This document shows, in pieces, positions 50,801 through 59,656 of a stretch of 64,000 nt of DNA. The DNA is taken from the NCBI RefSeq assembly GCF_964355755.1, contig NC_092670.1, positions 18,475,201 through 18,539,200 of the forward strand, read 5' to 3'. Made by a program: the position numbers and the translations under genes. Positions within the stretch are counted from its first letter, which is position 1, and the number at the start of each line of letters is the position of its first letter. The DNA comes from Antedon mediterranea. Its lineage: Eukaryota; Echinodermata; Crinoidea; Comatulida; Antedonidae. The notes below the pieces were generated by a model. The model was not told where the DNA came from. It did no database searches and saw nothing but the letters and a program-made list of their open reading frames with translations.

Positions 50801-53800
50801 AAAATAAAAGAATAAGGAAACACATGTGCGCAAATTGTAGTACAGATAGCATCATATTGTGGAGTACTCGAGTGCCTAGCTAACTTAAAGGTAGGATGGT
50901 CTATAGCGCAATAGCCAGTAATTTTCACCACCCACCCCAAATCCCCAGCACAGATTGTCATATTTTGTATTAATAATTATATTTAAAGCATCTTTGGCTC
51001 ATCTGTTTTTAACCTCTCACTGCGAACTTGGTCTAAGATCTGTCAAGTTATTGTGTTTATGAATTATCCTATCCGAGTAGGTTGTCTTGAATTAGTGATG
51101 GGGGGGGGGGGGTGCACTCCCTACTTTTTTCATAGTTATTTACAGTATTTTTTTACAAACTACAGTATTACTATTAATCATACATGTTTAGCACTTTTCC
51201 AGTTAAAAAATGTTGGATCCACCCCTTAAACTAGCTGTCACATGATTGAGAAAATCTAGGTTAACTACATTACTCACCTCTTCTGCTCTTGGTGGCATGT
51301 CTGTTAATGCTTCTTGTGCAGCTTCCACTGGAAAAAAGCAAATCTTATCAATACAACATGCTCATTGAAGGTTTGAACTCTAGGAAAGTATCACACTCTG
51401 ATTGTCTTGAATTTCTCAACTTTTATAAAGCTCTGTCTACACTATCAAACTAGTTTGTGATGTGCCTAAATATGGTAGTAATATGCTTAAATATGGTAGT
51501 GATATGACCATATATGTCCATTTTTTTGTCACATAAAGTTTGATAGTGTAGACAGAGCTTTAGGTTTAAAAAGTACTATAGTTTTATTTTGTAACATTGC
51601 TTACTTACAGTTTTTCAATTGAAACTCAATTGCAGCTTTCAGGTTGAATGCTTCGATGAGGGCAGTCTCATGCAGTACAAGGGTGTTGCCAACGCTACGC
51701 ACCTCAATACCTTCTGTTGTCATGCCAACACTTAGCTCTGTATAGAGTAGAAAATGTAAGCATTTTTAAACTGGGTGCATAGTGTATAGGGATTAAAATA
51801 ATATATATATATATATTGAAATAAAATAGAAAATTTCACATCATCAGCACTATTTTAACATACCTGGGTGTTCTCGAATGCCTCTTTCAATAATATCGGC
51901 AATGTTCTTGAGAGCTGGAGCATACTGTTTCATGCAGTAGTGACACAGTGCAATGTTATAGGACAAATCTACAAGAATAATATGTTTAAAAGTGGGTTAT
52001 ACAAAGTATAAACAGGACAATAAGTTACGATGCTTAGGATGTATTTGTTGGTAAAGCCTGGTTTCCATTAAAATCGCTACAGCGTTTCCATTAAAATCGC
52101 TACACGCGCAGATGTCGCCGACGCAATCGGGAAGGCTCCCCGATTCATCGCAGTCAAATCGGCAAAGTTCAACCATGTTCAACTTTGCCCATTTTGTCGG
52201 CGATGAATCGTATACACGTACCAAAGAATATTTTGCGCTCGCGTACTAGATTCCCGATAAATTCTAGCGTTTCCATAGAATCGCTACGCTCTGTCGTGTA
52301 GCGATTTTATGGAAACCAGGCTTTACCTACCTGGTCTATATCCCAAAATCTGTAATGCTGTTTGGAATTTCTGGCAGGCCACATCATAGCGTCCTTCCTT
52401 GAATAGCAAGCATCCTAGGTTCACCTCTGTGTCAGGATCTTCTGAAGCTGATTGTTCGACCAATGTCTTTAAGAAACACAGAGGTAATTAGGTAAGTATG
52501 GTGTACATATGTTGTTTACTGTGATGAACTATGGTTGAGTGTACTGTACTATTACAATAAATATGTTTTATTTTAGATTATTTTAAAATATACCTTCGCT
52601 GCTGGTAAGTCTTCTTCACCATACTTAATGGCTGCTTGCAGTTTAGTTATCTGAAAAATAATGTTATACAAATACAAAGCATTGTGTGAATGTTATCATA
52701 ATTATCAAGAGCAAATTTCACCTCACACTCTTTTACAGAATATAGATTTTGGAGGACAAAAATGCATTTAGGTCGACTAAAATAATTTGTGGTTTAACAC
52801 TATTTTGAGGTTGTACAGTATGTACCTTGGTGGACTTCAATCTGCGCCAGTCTATGAGAACTTCATACCTTGCTTTGATAGCTCTTGTTTTCAATTTGAA
52901 ATGTGACCTTCATAGCCTCAGGGTACATGCAGGCGTTGTAGAGAGACTGAGCATAGTATAGCTTGTACTCATCTACCTCTGGGTTGATCTCAACTAATTG
53001 TTGATAGCACTCAGCAGCATTGCTGTAATCCTGCATTTGATAGTAGCAATAACCAAGTAGAGACAAGGCTGCTCTAGCCTGAAGACACAAAAATATATAT
53101 TTTATTATATTATACCACTGTAAAAAGGGTTATGTCCAAGTCAAACAAACATTGGTTAAGAGGGATAGTATTAGTAGATAGAATCATATTCCTTTCATCT
53201 TAATGTCATGCGCGATTTGAACGATTTGCGCAATTTGAAATTGCGCAAAAAAAATCCTTGCGCAATTTGAATTGAAACATGTGTCTCAAATTGCGCAAGC
53301 AACGTATTAAATTGCGCAAGTAATCTGCAAATTGCGCAAGGTTTTCCGACAGATTGTGAAATCATGCACACCCATATTTTTATAGTAATTTCTAAGAATG
53401 ATTCAAAATTAAAGATAAATATCGCATTTCCTTATTTTAGTAGTGCAAATATTGTTATAAGTTAGCATACCGTCAAAGAACCGACGAAGGAAAACGAAGC
53501 GGTGGTGTTCCACCAGGCGGGCGCGGCGCGGGCAGCCGGCTATACTACTCTAGCCTAGCTAGGGTCTGGACTACTGATACTGACTAGGTTACATGGCCTA
53601 GCTTAAACTAATATTAAAAACTTAAAAAGTGAGTATTAAACATTATCTTCATTGAAATGGTCTTATTTATATAATAAAATACTAAATTTTAAACTCCTCT
53701 GCCTAGGCCTAGCCTAGCCATGTATGGGAAAATTTACAGTTCGTTTTCAAATTGCGCAAAGGTGTCATATTGCGCAAGAACTATCTTGCGCAATTTACAA

Positions 53801-54466
53801 ATTGTGCAGCGCAATTTAAAATTGCGCAAAGATTTTCTTGCGCAATTTGAAATTGCGCAAGTTGATTGCGCAATTTGAAATTGCGCAAAAAAATCCTTGC
53901 GCAATTTTAAATTGCGCAAGGATTTTTTTGCGCAATTTCAAATTTGCTTTGAAATTGATTTCAAGTTTGCTTTAACAAACATTTTTGGGGTGTTTTTTTG
54001 GGTAGATTTCTGTTTTATCAATTACCTTTGGGTGATTTTGCAACTCTTTTGATAAGATCTTTATTGCATCTGCAAACTTTGCCTCTTTGATCTGAAAATA
54101 AGAACAATAGCTTTTAAAAGTGGAGATAAGAATTATCAAAGTTAAATTTAAGTAAAGTATCATTTAAATTAAGGCATTTTGGCCCCAGACTTTCGGCCAA
54201 TTAAATTAATTATGCCATGTTAGATTACAGTAAATTTCTTGAATAAATATATGCCATCACGTGCTATAGGAGCCTAGGCCTTGATAGGACTAGGATAGGC
54301 CTAGGCCCTAGGCCTAGGTACTGCAGTTCAGTGTATCGTATGTAGGCCTACTACTAGGCCTAACCTCCTATTAATTTTAATCATTTATTTTATATGATTT
54401 CCATAAACTTACCATTGAATAAATAACAGATGTATATTCACCATCTTTAACTTCAAATCCTGGCAT
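47801..54466 (-). CDS. TTC30: intraflagellar transport protein 70 / TTC30 homolog
   Basis: Complete minus-strand gene of 647 residues (human TTC30A/B about 665). IFT70 is a TPR superhelix of the IFT-B core that wraps IFT52 and is needed for cilium assembly. Exons in transcription order: 54466-54413, 54091-54026, 53078-52869, 52650-52594, 52466-52331, 51968-51864, 51737-51609, 51327-51278, 50796-50644, 50056-49794, 49557-49347, 49109-48855, 48441-48312, 47925-47801. All GT-AG with agreeing phases. The start is MPGFEVKDGEYTSVIYSM; then come TPR-type helices (ARAALSLLGYCYYQMQDYSN) and highly conserved blocks (DPVTLHNQALMNM; KLNVAHVLFMQENKYKEA; SAIVLANLCVSYIMTSQNEE; CIVNLVIGTLYCAKGNYEFG). It ends KSLFLDLV before TAA. 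Vertebrate TTC30A/B are single-exon copies, so this split gene looks like the ancestral form. Confidence 0.96.
48000..48280 (-). repeat. tRNA-derived SINE, second copy
   Basis: Near-copy of 34930-35240 (shared CCCCCTACTC.TCTC, GATGTACTAG.TTCTTTAAAGTGCACATGAGC, CACTGTCTTAACCGCTCGGCCACAC). On the minus strand it starts GTGTGGCCGAGCGG; box B is lost. IFT70 last intron. Confidence 0.7.
48540..48840 (-). mobile_element. LINE 3' end fragment (CR1/L2-like), minus strand
   Basis: One minus-strand frame reads FAQAPEIWNQLPHSIHYT... and FQYKYLLKTHLFQ before a stop, matching the C-terminal motif of non-LTR reverse transcriptases (..RLWNSLP...FK..LKTHLF). A GCGCTGTGAGAC and CACTTTATAAATG 3' tail follows. 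Lies in IFT70 intron 12. Confidence 0.65.
50137..50216. mobile_element. fold-back MITE, family 1 (copy 16, core fragment)
   Basis: Only the CAAATATGGTAGTGATATG...CCATATATGGG core remains; both terminal repeats are gone. IFT70 intron 9. Confidence 0.65.
51425..51562. mobile_element. fold-back MITE, family 1 (copy 17)
   Basis: Complete termini (TAAAGCTCTGTCTACACTATC and GATAGTGTAGACAGAGCTTTA), with the CACATCATG part of the core deleted. IFT70 intron 7. Confidence 0.87.
52052..52325. mobile_element. MITE family 3 abutting an IFT70 splice donor
   Basis: TIRs TAAAGCCTGGTTTCCAT and the exact inverse ATGGAAACCAGGCTTTA flank about 240 bases with internal repeats (AAAATCGCTAC and its inverse GTAGCGATTTTATGG). 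A TA at each end suggests a TA target duplication. On the IFT70 strand the right end overlaps base 6 of the intron that follows exon 5 (donor GTAGGT at 52330-52325). Confidence 0.83.
53226..53339. repeat. TTGCGCAA array, cluster A (6 copies)
   Basis: Six copies of the 8-base palindrome TTGCGCAA within 114 bases, each flanked by AAAT or ATTT, in intron 2 of IFT70. Confidence 0.93.
53752..53935. repeat. TTGCGCAA array, cluster B (11 copies)
   Basis: Eleven copies of TTGCGCAA within 184 bases in both flank orientations (AAATTGCGCAAG and CTTGCGCAATTT), plus a mutated one (TTGTGCAGCGCAA). Ends about 90 bases from IFT70 exon 2. About 410 bases without the motif separate it from cluster A. Confidence 0.93.
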
Positions 54467-54780
54467 TATTGTGCACAATTTTTAAGCTAATTTAAGTGTA
54501 TTTTATAAAGCTTTCCGTTGTTATGGTGCTAAACTCTTTTTTAAAGCTTGAGGTATTTTTATCAATTGCGCATGTGTGTACAAAGGTCAGATTTGGTCAT
54601 GTTTTGTTATTTTGTTTTTGACACGCGGCCGCGGTGTCGGTTCGTCGCGAGAGAGTCGTCGACGAGAGTTCATCTGAAAGTTAAGCTAAAGCTGGCCTGG
54701 ATATTTGTTTATGGCGTGATTTGTTACATCATTGCAGTAGTTGTTTAAACGTGTTGAGGGTGTATAATCTTGTTTAATTA
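54467..54780. promoter_or_regulatory. candidate IFT70 promoter, possibly bidirectional
   Basis: A short CpG-rich patch (54622-54670, with CGCGGCCGCGG and TCGTCGCGAGAGAG) lies about 160 bases upstream of the IFT70 ATG, in otherwise AT-rich DNA. The plus-strand carrier gene has an acceptor just before its ATG, so its untranslated first exon could start here. That part is inference. Confidence 0.35.
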
Positions 54781-55784
54781 TTTCTCAAGCAATTAAGCTA
54801 TATATGCCTTGAATCATTGGCAAGTATAATGCTTCTTTGTTATTATAAATATATGATGATGAACAGATTACCTACTGTAGCCTTCTAGGCCCTAGGCCTA
54901 CGTGATGTACGTGTACTGTACGAGTCGACGTGTGTAGACGGTTTGGTGACTGGTGGGTGGGGCGTTGGGATTGCGAAGTAGGCCAGCTGCGCTAGGCGAA
55001 GAGGTTAGGCAAGAGGGCACGGCATCATTAACAAATGCGTTAGTTGTAGCCTTTTAAAAAAAATTATTATACTAGCAACATGACTTTTTTTTTAAACCTG
55101 TCTGTGGGTAGGCCTCCCTAGGCCTAGGGCCGGCTATACCGTATTTTAAATTTGATGGAACATTAACAATTTTTTTTATATAATTTTTTAATTAAAATAA
55201 AAAAGAAACATTGAACTTTCCCTCGAAATTGCATGATTGATCAAATATTCTGAGGCACGTAAATAGTAACTGAACATTCTGGTACAATTCTCATATTCAT
55301 AATAAGTTTCTTAAAATGTACTGTAAGTTGTTGTTTATTTAATTATTGTCAAATCCAAACAGTTTCATAATGTTCTTCGAAATTTGAGTACAGATATAGA
55401 ATTGTTATAGCTAATCAAATTTAAATTAACTTAATTGGATTTGAAGGACTTAAACTACTTTCATTATCATCATTTTCTAAATCTGATCTTGATTTTTCAT
55501 AGAGCCCTACTTTTTCAAATGTACATTATCATTTGATTACAAGATACAAACAAAATGAGAAACTTTATGAACGCCAGGCTAGTAATCCAGAAGGTTGTGG
55601 GGTTGAGTCCAACCTAAGATTTTTCTTGCAAATTGTTTGTTTTCTCAATACTGTACTTATAATAGCATAAGTACTCTATATTGTCCACAAACATCTGACC
55701 AAAAACTGATGTTAGCTATATTTATTACAAATTACTGTACTAATAAAATGTCATGAATTTACAAAACAATTGGTATTCAAATCA

Positions 55785-55813
55785 TAGAGATTTCACTATA
55801 ATATCTCTATGTT
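55785..55813. repeat. palindrome relic matching 33357-33405
   Basis: CATAGAGATTTCACTATAATATCTCTATG; the right arm is identical to the hairpin at 33357-33405 and the left arm is shortened. Confidence 0.7.
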
Positions 55814-56287
55814 CAAACTAAATTTGGAAATATGTACAGAGTACAGTAACGTACACTATTGAAGTAAGTTTGTTTCACCTTTTTATGTCAATAGGTCTTA
55901 CAAATATTACAGGCACCTGCAGCATGTTCCTATTGTACTGTACAGTATGTGCACTCATGCATCACATTATTGCCCTTGAAATTACTCTACTATGCAAATT
56001 ATAACATTTTAAAATAAGCTGTTGCAATTTTAGAATACAGTATTTTATGTTATAGCAATAACCCCTTCTTCCATAATTTCTATGGCAACGACCTCTAAAC
56101 AGCTTATTTTAATTACACATTTGATCTTGACCTAAAGTGTAGTATGGAAAAAAATAACACAAAACAAAACCAATTAATACAATAATTATTATAAGATTGC
56201 ATCAGATTGCTGGTCTTGATTATTCGCTCACCATTTTGAAAGATTATTTTAATAGCTAATTTATTACATTGTTAAATATTTGATTAT

Positions 56288-57337
56288 TTAACACTTTGAC
56301 TGCCAAACACGAAGATCTTCGTTTTTGGAAACACAACGCTTGACTGCCAAACACGAAGATCTTCGTTTTTCGCGTTTTTTTACGAAATCCGGTAGATAGG
56401 TTAATTATTGGTATATACTATAAATATGGACACTATATTCGGTCTGGACCGTGAATTTTTACATTTTGAAAGTAACTAATCTGGTTACGAACGATTGTCA
56501 AAATGGTACCTGTCGAAATAACATAAACCGCACATCACAGTAGCGCGTACAGCGATGGTTTGGCGCATTGTTTATCGGTCGCGCGCTAGCTATGCCGCCG
56601 AAGCATTACAAAGGTTTATGTGGATTGGCATGTTTATTTATTATCTGAATAAAACATAATGGATGAATTTTCAATATGAAATCTTTAATTTTATTATTGT
56701 ATGTATACCCTAATTGTTTTGGTGTTTCACTGTAAGTGGCCGATTATCACGCAACAAACTTGTTTAGAATTGGTATGAATATTATCATCAGTTTACTAGC
56801 TAGGCTAGTAGTACTAGGCTATAGCCTAGGCCTGGTCGTAAAACGATTCCGGACCAACTTTAGGCCTAGTTAACTAGGCCTGGTGTCTTTACTATGTGGA
56901 TTTTGGCGAAACATTGATGTAATATTTATGATTTATAAAATGTAATACATTTTTCGATAGTGATAACTTGTTTTTATAGGCCTATCGGTGCCGTGTAAGT
57001 AACTTTTTCGTTGTTTGTTGATCTCACCGGGCGATATTTTTATATTGTGATGTCTTGCACAAAATCGCGAATATCTCGACTTTCTTGCGCGAAACTACGA
57101 AAAACTCAAAAAGTTGGTTACTTTCATTTTACTATTACAATTTACATATTGCGATTTGAAAATCGTTCTTGGTACCATTGTAAAGCTAAAATCTTTATGA
57201 TTATTTTAGTCTAAATTACATGTAAATCAGATCACATACATATTTTCAATCAGCTTTAATAAAAACATCGAATTGGGCTATAAACGCTGGCAGTGGCAGT
57301 TTCTAACTGGAAAAACCTCTGGCAGTCAAAGTGTTAA
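56288..57337. mobile_element. piggyBac-like non-autonomous element
   Basis: TTAA target duplications (56288-56291 and 57334-57337) flank TIRs CACTTTGACTGCCA and the inverse TGGCAGTCAAAGTG. Inside the left end the segment TGACTGCCAAACACGAAGAT is duplicated, each copy with the palindrome ACGAAGATCTTCGT. No transposase frame is visible in the ~1.04 kb interior. Confidence 0.83.
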
Positions 57338-57904
57338 AGGCAATAAATTGACTAAATTATGACTTTACAGTTTACACTGATACAATAGGTGAACCTTTAA
57401 ATAGTTTAATAACTTGTTGTACCATGGAGTATGGTTGTACACAGTTAAAATTAAACATACTGAAATCCACATATAAATATGTTTCTTGAATAAATGAGAA
57501 AAAACTATAGGAGACTGCTTGGTATGTAAACAGGGATGCTAAATTGCAATGCTGATCTACTTTCTATGTTCTGCTGCTAGCAGTATTCTGTAATAAATTA
57601 CATCATATCGTTAATTTGTTGTATGTATATATGTTGGCCATTTCTAATCAGTGTACTGTATTACAATCAATACCTTTTGATCTTGGACAGGCTGTCGTTC
57701 TGTGATGTACTGCACAGGTTATGTTTGATAATGTCATTTAATATCAAAGGCCATATGTTCAATTCTCAGTCTAGCCTGTAACTAGATTTTTTTTTCTACA
57801 ATAAAATCGGCCATTCATGTTTTTTGGGGTTGTTTTTCCCAGATTTTTACTGGTAATGGTATTTCTAGTTTCTTAAAATTTTGAATATATTATTATCCTT
57901 GTAG

Positions 57905-58497
57905 TTACCTCCGCCAAGGAGGTTATGTTTTCACCCCTGTATGTTTGTGTGTGTGTTTGTGTGTGTGTCTGTGAACAGCCTGGAGGCCACAGTTTTTATC
58001 CGATTCTAACCAAATTTGGACACAATGATCTATGCCCAAAAAGCTCGGACGAGTTCGAATTTGAAGGGGAAAGGTCATAGGTCAAGGTCACAACTAACAA
58101 AAAACTATTTTACTGCCTAGAAACCACAGTTTTGATCCGATTCTCACCAAACTTAGCCACAATGATCAATGACACATCATATAATTGTGGTTAAATTTTG
58201 AAGGGTCAGGGTCAAAGATCAATGTCCACAAAAAAAAAAAAAATAAAATAAAATAAAAAAATAATAAAAAAAAAAAAACCCCTCAGTGGGACTTGAACCC
58301 GCGATCTCAACTGTGAGAGGCTGGATACATAACCATTACACCACATTGTCATCCACAACTTTGTAGTGTGCAGTTAACATATTTACACTTAGAACTAATA
58401 ATAAAAAAAAATGTAAAAAAAAAAATATTCAGGGGGCATTTTATGTTGGGGAATTTTACAGTAGGCGGAGGTTTGTACTCTCGGAGTACCCTCTAGT
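57905..58497. mobile_element. dispersed element with CTCCGCC ends and tRNA-like insert
   Basis: It starts TACCTCCGCCAAGGAGGTTATG, a repeat end common in marine animals, and finishes AGGCGGAGGTTTGTACTCTC. A TG microsatellite and two copies of the CACAGTTTT.ATCCGATTCT.ACCAAA.TT segment lie inside. At 58284-58352 the minus strand is tRNA-like (TGGTGTAATGGTTATG box A, GGGTTCAAGTCCCAC box B), between A-rich runs, and may be a nested SINE. Confidence 0.65.
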
Positions 58498-58719
58498 TTG
58501 TTATAAATTGAGTGTGTAATTTTGACAACCATAAATTGTTTTATGAATGGAGTAAAAGCTCTGTCTGTAATCTAGGTATTCCTAGTATTGGCCACTTGTC
58601 ATTCGCATGATAATTGATTTATCCAGGCCTCAATAGTACAGGAAGTGCCCATATGGAATACCATTTGTTATCATCAATACTTTCAATACTATCTATCAAA
58701 ACCACAGATTTTTCATCTT

Positions 58720-59135
58720 CTCTACAACGTATTTAATATGTTGCTGTTGTTACTAGATCAAAAGATATTCTAAGTTTACATAAGCCAAACACTGAGTACA
58801 AAAAGAAAAGTTTCTCGTATTCTGGCGCAAAGCTATGGAATAGTTTAAATGCTATAAACTCAAATGCAATTACAGCTCCTTCCTAATATAAATATATTAA
58901 AAAAAATAATAAATGGCCAAAGATAAGATATACTTGAAACTCTATGTTTTTCATGAAATCATTTTTATTTTGTTTTTTTTGTATAGTTTTTTTTAATCAT
59001 TATGTACTATAAATGATAAATTGTGTAAATAGTTTTGTAGTAAGTAACGGCCTTGTGAAAAACACCAATCTGGTGATCCAAGTGTTGCATCCATTTTTAA
59101 ATAAAGTTGTTATTATTATTATTATTATTGTATGG
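58720..59135 (+). mobile_element. LINE 3' end fragment with ATT tail
   Basis: A frame reads EYKKKSFSYSGAKLWNSLN before a stop, the characteristic end of CR1/L2-type reverse transcriptase proteins. A 3' UTR with TGATCCAAGTGTTGCATCC and AATAAAGTTG leads to an (ATT)n tail at 59110-59130. Strongly 5'-truncated. Confidence 0.75.
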
Positions 59136-59656
59136 GACTTATGTATGTTTTTTTACTACTTAAAATGGTTGAATTCTCATTTGAACATACAGCATTATTT
59201 CTGATATTATTCTGTATTAAAAGATGAAACATATGGTGCAATGATGAATAAGCAAAAAAAATTATACTTTTTTTAGGTAGGTTATTTACCATAAAAAAAC
59301 GCTAAAATATTTTGCTGGTTGTTTTATGATACAAACATGTAGTAGTAAACATAATCTTCAGTCTAATTGCTTCGGCTCTACTCTAGTGTATAACCTGAGT
59401 TCTAAAGCATGCATCCAACTGTACATTGATAATAATACTTAAACAATTGTATTTGTTGTTGTTTCACATATTCTTGATACACTCTAATAACCAGGGTAAA
59501 AAGGAAAATTATATTTTAGGTCATGATTTTTGTAAACAACTGACCTAGGAGTTATTTTTATTATTATTTTAATAGGATTTTTTTTATCTTATACCTATTT
59601 TTGTCTTCGTCTTTCAAAAGGTATGGAAGTTGGTTGGAAAGTCTAGGATATTTGAT

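Larger units (their letters stand above)
54781..59619. other. intergenic DNA or first intron upstream of the carrier gene
   Basis: No conserved coding sequence. It holds a palindrome relic (55785-55813), a piggyBac-like element (56288-57337), a CTCCGCC-ended element (57905-58497), and a LINE 3' end (58720-59135). Short open frames here do not resemble proteins. Confidence 0.6.

Noticed and set aside
53734-53919. Minus-strand 61-residue frame rich in Asn-Cys-Ala-Arg and Phe-Ala-Gln-Phe
   Set aside because: It is translation of the TTGCGCAA array, an intron of IFT70.
54548-54748. 66-residue plus-strand frame with a hydrophobic C-terminus near the IFT70 promoter
   Set aside because: No homology recognised, weak start context, and the region looks like a CpG-rich promoter.
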